Shown piece after piece: positions 1 to 10,631 of a stretch of DNA of 64,000 nt. Within the stretch, counting starts at the first letter, position 1. Each line of letters starts with the position of its first letter. The notes beneath the pieces are model-generated. The model did no database searches. It saw only the letters and a list, made by a program, of their open reading frames with translations, and was not told where the DNA came from. The stretch comes from Spiroplasma alleghenense (lineage in GTDB: Bacteria; Bacillota_I; Bacilli_A; Mycoplasmatales; Mycoplasmataceae), in NCBI RefSeq assembly GCF_003363775.1, contig NZ_CP031376.1, positions 310,001 to 374,000 of the forward strand, given 5' to 3'. The position numbers and the translations under genes were made by a program.

Positions 1-1
1 C

Positions 2-1135
2 AAAATTATGACAGATCCATTTGTTGGTAAACTAACTTTCTTTAGAGTTTACTCAGGAGTACTAAATAAAGGAAGTTATGTATTAAACGCTACAAAAGAT
101 AAAAAAGAACGTGTTGGACGTTTATTAAAAATGCATGCCAATGACCGTGAAGAAATCGAAGAAGTTTACGCTGGGGATATCGCCGCAGCGGTTGGACTAA
201 AAGATACTACTACTGGGGATACTTTAACTGATGAAAAACATGAAATCATTTTAGAATCAATGGTTTTCCCAGAACCAGTTATTAACCTAGCTTTAGAACC
301 AAAAACTAAAGCTGACCAAGAAAAAATGGGAATTGCTCTGAATAAACTTTCAGAAGAAGATCCAACATTTAGAACATTTACTGATGAAGAAACTGGACAA
401 ACAATCATCGCTGGAATGGGTGAATTACACCTTGACATCATCGTTGATCGTATGCGTCGTGAATTCAAAGTTGAAACTAATGTTGGGGCTCCACAAGTTT
501 CATACCGTGAAACTATTAAAGCTTCAACTAGAGCTGAAGGTAAATATGTAAAACAATCAGGGGGTCGTGGACAATACGGTCACGTTGTGATTGACTTTGA
601 ACCAAACCATGATAAAGGATTTGAATGAGTTGATAAAATTGTTGGGGGTAAAATCTCAAAAGAATATATTAACGCTGCCAAAGCTGGTTTACAAAACGCT
701 CTACAAAACGGGGTTATCGCTGGATACCCAATGATCGATGTAAAAGCAACTATTGTTGATGGTTCATACCATGATGTCGATTCAAATGAAATGGCTTATA
801 AAATTGCTGCATCTTTAGCTTTAAAAGAGGCTGCAAAACGAGTACAACCAGTATTATTAGAACCAATTATGTCAGTTGAAGTTACAATTCCTGACGAATA
901 CTACGGAGATGTAATGGGTAACATTTCATCAAAACGTGGTTTAATTGAGGGAAGTGAACAGCGCGGAAACGCACAAACTGTTAAATCAAAAGTTCCATTA
1001 AGTGAAATGTTTGGTTATGCAACAGAATTACGTTCATTTACTCAAGGACGTGGTAACTATACAATGCAATTTAGCCACTATAATGAAGCACCAAAATCAA
1101 TTGCAGAAGAAATTATCAAAAAAGCTGGAAAATAA
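2..1135 (+). CDS. fusA: Elongation factor G, C-terminal part (5' end outside window)
   Basis: Translation GTPase that moves tRNA and mRNA through the ribosome and helps recycle ribosomes. Only the last ~377 codons are present, covering the end of domain II and domains III to V; the GTPase domain lies upstream of the window. Recognisable stretches include [20 protein letters not shown] in domain III and the domain IV/V segment with RGLIEG and [11 protein letters not shown] near the C terminus. One in-frame TGA at 626-628 is read as Trp. It is followed by tuf, the usual str-operon order (rpsL-rpsG-fusA-tuf), but a 124-bp gap with its own promoter-like sequence separates them. Identification is secure from sequence identity to the family. 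Confidence 0.98.
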
Positions 1136-1200
1136 TTAATTATTTTTATAAAGTTAAATACTTTATTTCCAGTTAAAAAACTATTGTATTTAAATCTATT

Positions 1201-1244
1201 TATAATACAATTATAAATGACATTTGTCGTATTATTATAAATGA
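1201..1244 (+). promoter_or_regulatory. tuf leader: -10 box, inverted repeat and direct repeat
   Basis: A TATAAT lies at 1201-1206. Overlapping it is the inverted repeat ATAATAC (1202-1208) / GTATTAT (1229-1235), with a small GAC/GTC palindrome in the loop. The 11-mer ATTATAAATGA occurs twice, at 1210-1220 and 1234-1244, just before the tuf start at 1260. This gives tuf its own promoter and a structured leader. The -35 box is weak; function is inferred. Confidence 0.5.
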
Positions 1245-1259
1245 AGGGAAATTAAAAAA

Positions 1260-2447
1260 ATGGCAAAAGAACAATTTGACCGTAGTTTACCTCACGTTAA
1301 CATTGGAACAATCGGACACGTTGACCACGGTAAAACTACATTAACAGCTGCAATTACTAAAGTATTAGCAGCAAAAGGTGGAGCAGAATTTAAAGATTAT
1401 GCAAACATCGATAACGCACCAGAAGAAAGAGAACGTGGAATTACAATTAATACTTCACACGTTGAATATAAAACTGCAAAAAGACACTACGCTCACGTAG
1501 ACTGTCCTGGCCACGCCGATTATGTTAAAAACATGATTACTGGGGCTGCTCAAATGGATGGGGGAATCCTTGTTGTTGCTGCAACTGATGGACCAATGCC
1601 TCAAACTAGAGAACATATCTTATTATCAAGACAAGTTGGAGTACCAAAAATCGTTGTTTTCTTAAACAAATGTGACATGGTTGACGACGAAGAATTAATC
1701 GACTTAGTTGAAATGGAAGTTAGAGATTTATTAACATCATATGAATTTGATGGTGATGGAGCTCCAGTTATCCGCGGGAGTGCTTTAAAAGCTCTTGAAG
1801 GTGACGCTAAATGAGAAGCTAAAATCGAAGAATTAATGAACGCAGTTGATGAATACATCCCAACTCCAGTTCGTGAAACTGATAAAACTTTATTAATGCC
1901 AGTTGAAGACGTATTTACAATTACTGGACGTGGAACTGTTGCAACAGGACGTGTTGAACGTGGAATTGTAAAAGTTAACGAAGAAGTTGAAATCGTTGGA
2001 TTACATGAAGAAAGTAAAAAAACAGTTGTTACTGGATTAGAAATGTTTAGAAAATTATTAGACTTTGCTGAAGCAGGGGATAATGTTGGAGCATTACTAC
2101 GTGGTGTTAACCGTGAAGATATTGAACGTGGACAAGTTATTGCTAAACCAGGATCAATCAAACCTCATACTCAACTTAAAGCACAAGTTTATGCTTTAAC
2201 TCAAGAAGAAGGTGGACGTCATAAACCATTCTTTAACAAATACCGTCCTCAATTCTACTTCCGTACAACTGACGTAACTGGTGAAGTTACTTTACCAGCT
2301 GGAACAGATATGGTTATGCCAGGGGATAACGTTGAATTAAACATTGAATTAATTAAACCAGTTGCCATCGAACAAGGAACTAAGTTCTCAATTCGTGAAG
2401 GTGGACGTACTATTGGTGCGGGAACTGTTGTTGAAATTACTAAATAA
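1260..2447 (+). CDS. tuf: Elongation factor Tu
   Basis: GTPase that delivers aminoacyl-tRNA to the ribosomal A site. It is 395 aa, the normal length. The G1 loop GHVDHGKTT is near residue 19, the switch [10 protein letters not shown] near residue 80 and NKCD near 135. Domains II and III follow, ending in [16 protein letters not shown] single in-frame TGA (1812-1814) encodes Trp. The start ATG at 1260 follows an AAGGGAAA ribosome site. It is probably transcribed both from its own promoter and by read-through from fusA, and it ends at a strong terminator. Codon use is enriched in C-ending codons (AAC, CAC), as expected of a very highly expressed gene. Confidence 0.99.
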
Positions 2448-2465
2448 CAAATTCTTATTAATATC

Positions 2466-2496
2466 AAAAAACTGAGATTTCTCAGTTTTTTTTGTT
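2466..2496 (+). terminator. Rho-independent terminator of tuf
   Basis: Stem AAAACTGAG / CTCAGTTTT with the loop ATTT, then a long T run, starting 19 bases after the tuf stop codon. Confidence 0.9.
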
Positions 2497-2591
2497 TTTA
2501 ATCTGGTGTTTATTTTCTATAAATTAATAAAAAAAATTGCTAAAATAAATAGGTTTTATATTATATAATAGTAATAATAGGAGAAACATAA

Positions 2592-5522
2592 ATGAAAAAA
2601 TTATTAGTAGTATTATCTAGTATTGCAATTACCGCTCCAACTGTAACTGCGGTAGTTTCATGTACTGGAAGTAATCGTAAAGTTCCCGTTCCCGAGGGAA
2701 AAATCGAAATCGGTAATCGTTGAACCGGAGTTGATGAGCTAGACTTAGAAACTGGTTCAAAAAGAGCTAAAACAAATAAAACCACAACTATTCTAACTGA
2801 AAACCAAGGACAAGGTTCACGTAAATCTCGCTCACAAAGTGATAAGTTATTGAAAAGTAGTTTAGCTGGTCAAAACCTAATTGAAAAGAATTTAATTACA
2901 AATGCTGAAAATATCAAATTTAAACCATATGCTGACATTGGAATTGTTGAAGATAATGTTGAGTACGCTTTAAAATGACATAGTAAATCAGGGGCAAGTT
3001 ATGATGAAGCCATGAAAGCTATGGATATTGCGGATAAAAAAGATGTTATTAATTACAATGATTTAGCGGCAATTGATAACAATTCAGATTTAATTAACCG
3101 TTCAAACGGTGATGGAGTAGTGCTAGGATTTATGCAAAATGCTAGTGATAAAGGTGAGTTAACTCCAATGTGGGATGCTGCCCCAAAAGACTTTAATAAT
3201 AACCAGTCAGAAGAATGATTTGATGCCAGATTTAACAAATGAAAAAAAGATGGTTTAAATACTAAAAACATGACAATTTCATTTGGTCCCTTTGCAAATT
3301 CATTTTGACATACTGCTTACCAAAACAATATGACAGAAGAAGAATTAGCAGACCAGTTATTGGCTATTTCAAACAAATATGGAACTCGTTCATTTGATTT
3401 CTATTTTGCAGCTCCATATTTAAGTATTAGTGGAAGTTATAAAGAATCACAAAAATTATTAGCAGGAGCATTAAAAGTTCTTCTAGAACGTGATAATGAT
3501 ATTTCTAACCCATGAGATTTTAGACTTTCATTGGTAAGTTCAACTGAAAGTGGAGTTGGAGTAGCACCGGGATTCTTTACCACTGGTAAAGAAGAACATG
3601 TTGGGGATGAATTCTCACCACTTTATGTTTTTACTAAATATTTAGGAATGAACTTCAAATTGAACCTAGTAACTGGGTACTTAACAACTGATAATCAAAA
3701 ACCAGATGGTGACTGAGAAGTTGAACAAATGAAAAAAGCTATTACCAATACCCAAGAATCATGAAGAAAAACTAACAAGATTTTAAATGGTGAAGACATG
3801 TCTGAAAAAGATGTTTATCGTCGAATGGCTGTAACTCCTTGAAGTGGAAGAAGAGCTGAAAATTCTACTTATGACTTTACTCCAAAAGATGCTGCACAAT
3901 TAAGAAAATTTGCCATTGAAAAAAATCTGGGAGAGTTGTCAATGTTTTACATTACCCGTGATCATCCATCATTTTTTGAAAGTAATGGATTAAGTGGAAG
4001 TGCACTAGCAGATAAAAACCCAATTGACCAAAACATTCGTTCCGGAGCAGGATTTGAAGAATACGCTTATGCTAAAGCTTTAAATGGGAAAATGTCATAT
4101 GATACAGCCCAATCTTTAAAAGAAATTACTGATAAACAAGAAATCAAAAAATTAAAAGGTTATCTAGATATTAATACAATTGCGGATAATAAAAAATTTG
4201 ATGATATTGAAAATGATGGTTGAGATGGAATTGGTGGGGGTGGACCTAGTGTTTTACCATGAGGGGATGGAGGACCAACATCTCCAGTTGACCCAGGAAA
4301 TCCGCCAAGCAATAAGAGCTTGTATCGTGATCGTTTTGAAGCTAACCCAGTTCGTGCTCAAAACAACAATTGAATTACTAAAAAAACCAATAAAACCACC
4401 TCATATTTCTCACCATATTTAGATGCAGGATTATGAGATGGAAACAACATTGATGAAATTTATAATGGGGGAAACTCAGGAAAGGGTGTTAAAGGATTTG
4501 ATCACTTAACTTTAGCTTTTGCTCAACAAGTAAATAAACACAATGATAGTTTAGAAATTTCATTTGCTGGATTAGAAAAAAATAATGAAGGTTATACTTA
4601 CTGAGAACAAAATCAATTAAAAGGCAAAGTGTTAGATCCAATCGTTAAAAAGGGGCACTTTAAAAATATTAAAGTTGCTTATGGAGGAGCTACTACTGGG
4701 GGAATGACTGCTAAAAACCCATGAAACGTGGCTTGAGAATTAAGTGGTCATGATATGAATAAAGCAGTGGCAATTCTAAAAACAGGTTTAATCGATTTTC
4801 AAAAAGAAATTGCTGATTTAGTAAATCAACCAATGACTAAGGCGATTGACTTTGATATTGAGGGACACGCCCAAGAAAACTTAGATGAATTACATGTTTT
4901 AGCTCGTACTTTAGCGGAGATGAAATTAAGTGATAAGAGCTGAGATTTCTCACTGACTTTACCAGTATTACCATCTGGGCTAACAGCTGTTGGATATAAA
5001 GTTTTAGATATTTTTGTAGAAGAATATCAAAAAGCTGGCTTAAGTTATCAAGCAATTCCAATTACTAACTTAATGTTAATGGATTATGGAAACCCAATTT
5101 ACCAACAAGCTATCAAAAATGGAGAAACCAACTTTGATTTAGCTAAACAAGCTTTATTAGCAACCAAAAACAACATTGCTACATCAATCTTTAATAATTA
5201 CAACGAAACTATTACCATTGATAAAGTCTACCAATTGCTAGCAGCAACTCCAATGATTGGGGTTAATGATACAGTTGATGGAGTCTTTACATTAGAAGAT
5301 GCTAAAGAATTATATAACTGAGCCAATACAGTTGGTCTAGCATATGTTTCAATGTGATCTATGAATGATGATCGTGGTCGTACCAATAATATTAACGCAG
5401 TTAACAAGAGTTTAGTAACTCATGGACTAGCTTATTTAGAGCAATATGATTTTGCTCGTGCATTTGCTGGTGATTGAACTGCTAGTGTTATCAAACCAAG
5501 AGATAAATGAGAAAATAATTAA
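2592..5522 (+). CDS. GH18-like (chitinase-type) lipoprotein with two catalytic-like domains
   Basis: Predicted surface lipoprotein of 976 aa. The signal MKKLLVVLSSIAIT ends in a VVSC lipobox (Cys about residue 27). The protein is two related halves joined by a Gly/Pro-rich linker near residues 545-575 (GGGGPSVLPWGDGGP). The second half has the GH18 signature DxDxE in KAIDFDIEG (D753, D755, E757). The first half has only FDFYF at the matching place (about 268-272) and seems to have lost the acid/base Glu. GH18 enzymes cut chitin or related beta-1,4-GlcNAc polymers. In an insect-associated mollicute, host chitin or glycans would be plausible targets; that is inference. Many Trp codons are TGA. 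RBS AGGAGA precedes ATG 2592. It stands alone between two terminators. Confidence 0.8.
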
Positions 5523-5556
5523 TTTTATAAACTCAAGAGAAATTAATAATAGCATT

Positions 5557-5596
5557 AAAAATCAACTTTAGGATAAAATCCAAAAGTTGATTTTTT
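5557..5596 (+). terminator. Terminator after GH18-like lipoprotein
   Basis: Inverted repeat AATCAACTTT ... AAAAGTTGATT around 5560-5592, followed by TTTTT. Confidence 0.8.
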
Positions 5597-5628
5597 ACAC
5601 TTAAATACTATTTTATTAACACTTATAG

Positions 5629-5657
5629 TTGACATTATATATACAACTATATAAGAT
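5629..5657 (+). promoter_or_regulatory. Upstream promoter candidate for the 5799 lipoprotein
   Basis: TTGACA at 5629-5634 and TAAGAT at 5652-5657, spacer 17. It lies about 140 bp before the coding start. A second candidate with a TA-repeat spacer lies nearer the gene. Confidence 0.4.
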
Positions 5658-5731
5658 TAGTTATATATTAATTGCAAATGATTCAAAATATTAATAGTTT
5701 AAAAATTAACATAATCAATACACAAATTATC

Positions 5732-5766
5732 CCTAGTTGACTTTATATATATATATATATACTAGG
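5732..5766 (+). promoter_or_regulatory. Promoter with (TA)9 spacer, flanked by an inverted repeat
   Basis: TTGACT (5737-5742) and TATACT (5758-5763) are separated by 15 bp made almost only of TA dinucleotides; the uninterrupted (TA)9 tract is 5744-5761. The whole is bracketed by CCTAGT (5732-5737) / ACTAGG (5761-5766). The lipoprotein start is at 5799 with an AAGGAG site. A dinucleotide tract between -35 and -10 can switch a promoter on and off by slippage, as described for the Vmm lipoprotein of Mycoplasma mycoides. The spacer here is shorter than the optimal 17, so this copy may be weak or off. Confidence 0.55.
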
Positions 5767-5798
5767 TATAGAAGAATAAAATTATAAGGAGAAACAAA

Positions 5799-7628
5799 AT
5801 GAAAAAATTATTAAGTATCCTAGCCACCACCACCTTGGTGATCTCAGCACCCCTGAGTGTGATTGCTTGTGGAAAGACAAGACCAGAGGTGAACGACGAA
5901 TTTGATTATCAAAAACTATTGAATGAATTTCTAATGACAGCAACCAATATCTTCAACCAAAATCTACAAGACGATTTTTCTGATATTTATTTTTTAAGTA
6001 AATCAGATGCTGAGGATCAATTTTTGGAATTTAATTTTGAAGAAGCTTGAGAATCATTAAGTGATAGTGGAAATAAAGAATATAAATTGCCTAAAGATCA
6101 TCCCGAATTTTTTAAAATATCAAGCATTTTAAAATCTAAAGCGGACATCCAAAAAATTAGAGCAGAAGCTCAAAAAGAAATCCTTCAAAATGTTAATTAC
6201 AAAGCTATTTTAAAAGATGGGAAAAATCCTTTTACATCAAATATTGAAGTTGAGGAAATTACTCTAGTTGAAAAATACAGTGACAAAGACCAAAGAATTT
6301 TAGGAATTGAATATAATTTATCAACTGTTTTAGAGCATTTAGATGCAAAACAAAATTTTCAAATCAGCACAATTAACTATAAATCATCGATAACAATTTT
6401 TGAAGATATTGATACAGCAGAGATTTTTAAACAGGGAGCAGAAAAAACCGATGAAATAATTACATCGGATAAATATTCTAATTCTTTTAATTTCTTTAGT
6501 AACAATGGCAATGAAGAAGCAATTAATAAAAATATTTCACAACTTTCAAATTTTAAAGAATTATTTGAAGAAGAAATAAAGGGAGATATTAAAAAAGAAT
6601 TGGACAACGAAAAAATTGACTTTGAAACTAACAACATTAAATTTACCACTAATAAAGGTTGAAATTGCATTACTGATCAAACAAGTTCGGGAGGTACTAA
6701 TTACTATTTTTCTCAAAAAACTGAATGAGCAAATAAAGTCAAAAAAGCATTGAGACTTGGTGGGGATGAAATCGATACATTGGCAAATAACAATTCTTTG
6801 TATAACCCTGCAGATGTTTCAAAGGAACTTGTTGAATACTTAAAAACTGATACAGAGTCTTCAAAATATATTAATACATTCAATTTGTGACATCGATACC
6901 ATAAAGCTTTTGTTATAAAACTTGAACAAAAAGTAAAAAATAAAAAAATAAATCTTAAAGAGGAAATGAATACATCATTTCAGCGTCGATTAATCGGATT
7001 ACATGGATATCAAGTTGGCGGGATTAATCTCGTTTATACACCAAATTTTGGAAACCAAATTTCATTGGAACTACCTGAGCAATTTATTGTCAATAAACAA
7101 TATACTACTTTTGATAATACCCAAGAACTATATAATGAATGGTTAAGAGTTAATTTCTTGTTTCAAAGAGAATTTCTAGGATTTACACAAAAAGATAGCT
7201 CGATATCAGAAGAAGACTATGATTACACATACGAATTCAAAAAACCAAAAGAATTTGATGTTGAAATAGTTCCGGGTGAATCATATAAATTAAGTGATTT
7301 TTTTAAACCTATTTACGAACAAACGTTTGAAAAAATAAAGAATTCAAATCTCGCTAATGGTGTTGATAAACCAGAAGATTATATTAATTCCTTGAATTTT
7401 TTCCACAGACCAGGATATTTTAAAGTTAATAAAGAAGGTTATATTTTTATGTTTGAAAATGATGGAAATCTGATAGAAATAAATTCAGTGATGACATATT
7501 GAACGGAATCATACTATGAATTCCCTAATCAAGGAAAGGGTTTTTTATTCTTCCACACTCTATTCAGAGATGATATTAAAGTCTTAGAATACGGTGACTC
7601 AAAAACTACAATGAGAATAGTAAACTAA
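5799..7628 (+). CDS. Large lipoprotein of unknown function
   Basis: A 609-aa predicted surface lipoprotein. Signal MKKLLSILATTTLVISAPLS with lipobox VIACG (Cys 24). The mature part is rich in Lys, Glu, Asp and Asn with mixed helical and strand-forming stretches. No enzymatic motif was recognised. It reads through several TGA (Trp) codons. AAGGAG precedes the ATG. The first ~30 codons are distinctly GC-richer (GCCACCACCACC, GTGATCTCAGCACCCCTGAGTGTG) than the rest, suggesting the signal-peptide part was exchanged with another lipoprotein gene. Expression is probably set by the TA-repeat promoter. It ends in a perfect hairpin facing the convergent transporter gene. Confidence 0.75.
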
Positions 7629-7650
7629 TTTAAGAAAACAATTTAAATAT

Positions 7651-7680
7651 AAAAAATTCAACCGAACGGTTGAATTTTTT
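7651..7680. terminator. Bidirectional terminator
   Basis: Perfect 14-bp stem AAAAAATTCAACCG (7651-7664) / CGGTTGAATTTTTT (7667-7680) with a 2-nt loop, A-rich on one side and T-rich on the other. It lies between convergent genes and can serve both. Confidence 0.9.
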
Positions 7681-7695
7681 GATTTTTCATAAAGA

Positions 7696-8925
7696 TTAAG
7701 TAAATAACTGAGTTGTTCCTAAAACACTACCAATTACAGTTCAAATAGGCATTGTAATAATAGCAGCGATTGTAGAAATTGAAGTTAGATTACAAGCTAA
7801 TTCAGGTTCCTTATTGAAGTTTATCGCATAAACCACAATTACATTTGCTGGAGGAGTTGCAGCTAATATTAAAATAACAGATAATTGCATTCCATCAATA
7901 GCTCAGGCTCCCGAAGCTTGTCCAATACCTGCAACAACTAATGTTAATAATAAAGCAATAATTGGTACCACAATAATACGAATAAAAGTTCCATATCAAA
8001 CATTTTTATCTTTTAGGGCTTGTTTAATATTTCCCTTAGCCATTTTCATTCCAATGGCAATTCAAGCTAGTGGTGTACAAACTGCTGAAAGTGCAGTTAG
8101 AATATTTGAAATTGGGGGAAATAATAAGTCAACTCTAAATGGAGAGAATTTATCAACTCCATTATATGAAACAAATTGAATTCCAGGAATCAATTGAGTG
8201 GCCCAAATAGTGAATCCAGCAATTGTGGCAATTAAAACAGGATTAGAAAAAATCTTTTTCAAGTTAGCATTTCGCATTTTGCGAGCTTCAACCAAGCCGT
8301 CTTTGCGAATTTGTTTTTTTAATGCTTTTTGTTCAACTTGCAATTCTTGCATTTCAATTTTTGTTAAAGTTTCTTTTTTAATTTTTAAATCACTTTTAGT
8401 AAGTAAACCCGCTTGGGTGATGATCGTATTATCCTTGCTCATAATTAAGAAACCAACCGAACACAGGAATACTCAATAAGAAATATTGAAATTATTGGCA
8501 GTTAATTCTCCTTGTTTACCAAATAATTCACGAATTAATGGTAATCCAAAGTAAGCTGTTGACCCTAAAGCAACACACATCGCTAAGGTATCTTGAATAT
8601 CGCGATTATATTTCAAAAAGAAAATTCTTGAAATGATGGTCATTATTAAGTAGAAAATAAATCCTAAGATAATAACTGATAATTCAGAAATAAATCGATC
8701 AAAATCAATATCAGTTAAAAAACTTTTTAGTACAAGTGATGGTAAACCCAATAACATAACAAATCTAATAAATGCTTGATCTCAATCCTTATTAATTATT
8801 CCTTTAACTGTTAGAAAAAACCCTAAAGAAATTACCGAGATTGTCGCTATAATGGCTGATCAAAGCGGCCAATCAAATAACGTCTTCTCAATCGCTTCGG
8901 TAACTGGGTTTGAGTATAAAATCAT
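7696..8925 (-). CDS. AEC (auxin efflux carrier) family transporter
   Basis: A 409-aa polytopic membrane protein of the AEC family, whose bacterial members are often annotated as malate or organic-acid permeases. Family-like stretches include ALGSTAYFGLPLI in the first half and AATPPANVI in the second; about 5 helices lie on each side of a charged cytoplasmic loop (KKETLTKIEMQELQVEQKALKK region). The start at 8925 is preceded by a strong AGGTGGAGG site. The gene is divergent from mtlA, so the 163-bp gap must hold both promoters. Substrate is not predictable from sequence. Internal TGA codons are read as Trp. Confidence 0.85.
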
Positions 8926-9001
8926 AAAACCTCCACCTAGCTTTTATCGCTAGTCATTATTAATTTACCCAAAAAAGGTCAAATATTTTTCTATTTTTTC
9001 T

Positions 9002-9030
9002 ATTTTTTGTCTGTTAAAAAGACAAAAAAT
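9002..9030. promoter_or_regulatory. Hairpin / operator in the AEC-mtlA divergent region
   Basis: Perfect inverted repeat ATTTTTTGTCT (9002-9012) / AGACAAAAAAT (9020-9030), loop 7 nt, 59 bp before the mtlA start. No gene ends here, so a plain terminator is unlikely. A binding site for the MtlR-type regulator or a leader hairpin are both possible. Confidence 0.5.
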
Positions 9031-9088
9031 TTCCGAATGTTTATATGTTTTTAATCATAGATATTAAACTCAATATGAGGTGAAAACT

Positions 9089-10630
9089 ATGAAAGAAGTT
9101 ATAAAAGAACTTGATAGTCAATTAAGTTCAAAAGAACGCCACAAACTTTTTTGAAAACGAAATTTTGCTAAGCAAACCGTTGTGCGTCGAATTCAAAAGT
9201 TTGGTGGTTGATTAAGTTCAATGATAATGCCAATGATTGGTATTATGATTGCTTGAGGTTTATTAACAGCCTTTTTCATCCCAACAGGATGAACACCAGT
9301 GGCTGTAATAAATGATTATGTTGTTGCCAATATGGTAACTTATCTATTACCAACTCTAATTGCTTTTAATGCAGGAAAAATCGTCCACGGAACTCGTGGG
9401 GGGATGATTGCAACCTTAGTGGTATTTGGAGTAATTGCTGGAAATCAAGTAAATCCAGGGTTTCTAGAAGGATCGACTCCGTCCCCACAATTCCTAGCAG
9501 CAATGTCTGTTGGACCACTGGCGGCAGGAATCTTAAAAGGATTTGATAAGCTTGTTGAAAATCGTATTAAACAAGGGTTTGAAATGCTAGTTAACAATTT
9601 TAGCTTAGGAATTATTGGAGCAATTCTGTGTATTGGAGCATTTTATGGAATGCCTTATGTTTTTAATTCAATTTCATGAGCATTTTTTAAAGCTGTCGAA
9701 TTTTTAATCAATAATTCGTTGATATTTTTAGCAGCAATTATTATTGAACCAGCCAAAGTATTGTTTTTAAATAACGCTATTAACCATGGAGTTTTAACTC
9801 CAATTGGAACACAAATGGCAACTGAACAAGGAAAAAGTGTGTTGTTTTTACTAGAAGCTAATCCCGGTCCTGGATTTGGAATGCTAATGGCAATTATCTT
9901 ATTTGATAAAAAATCTCGTGGTAATGCCACCGGGGCTAGTGTAATTCATTTATTCGGAGGAATTCATGAAGTCTACTTCCCATTTGTATTAATGCGTTTT
10001 GAAATGATTTTAGCCTTGATAACTGGGGGAATTGCAGGAAATGTGGTTTTCCAAATCTTCAATGTAGGATTAATTTCTCCAGCCAGTCCGGGATCTATTA
10101 TTGCTATCTTTGTCTTTGCTCAATCATCAGCAATGAATTACTTATGATTAGCAGTGGGTATTTTAGCAAGTAGTGGAGCTTCATTTGGAATAGCTACCTT
10201 AATCTTTATGATAAATCGTAAAAAATATGCAAAACAAGGTCAAGAAGAACTTGATTTAGCTACTAAAAAAACTATTGAACTTAAAGGGAAAAAATCTTCT
10301 GTTCTAAAAGTTAAGGAAGTTACAAAAACACCAAAACTAATAATTTTTGCCTGTGAAGCAGGAATGGGTTCTAGTGCAATGGGAGCGGGATTATTACGCA
10401 AGCACTTGAAGGCCGCTAATTTAGATATTGAAGTTAAAAACTATCCAATTAAAGAGCTACCAGATAATAGTGAGTTTGTTATTACTCAAAGTGCCTTGAC
10501 CCCGTTGGCAGTGAAAAAATGTCCTAATGCTCAGCACCGCAGTATTTCCAACTTTTTGGATAACAATTTTTATAAAGTTGTGGTTGGTGAACTTGAGGAA
10601 TCAATTGATAAAGAAAAGGTTCTAAAATAA
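9089..10630 (+). CDS. mtlA: PTS mannitol-specific EIICB
   Basis: Imports mannitol and phosphorylates it to mannitol-1-phosphate. It is 513 aa. The membrane IIC domain (about 25-385) carries GIHEVYFPF, the conserved IIC motif, and NHGVLTPIG. A linker leads to a cytoplasmic IIB domain from about 412, with phospho-accepting Cys422 in FACEAGMGSSAMGA. No EIIA domain is fused; the partner is most likely the EIIA domain at the end of the next gene. The ATG at 9089 follows GAGGTG. It is first in a tight operon mtlA-mtlR/EIIA-mtlD, with one base between its stop and the next start. Confidence 0.96.
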
Positions 10631-10631
10631 A

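Noticed and set aside
1601-2161. Long minus-strand ORF across tuf
   Set aside because: It is a shadow of the tuf coding strand; composition and the perfect EF-Tu match on the plus strand explain it.
9655-9930. Minus-strand ORF within mtlA
   Set aside because: Shadow ORF; the plus strand carries complete IIC motifs here.
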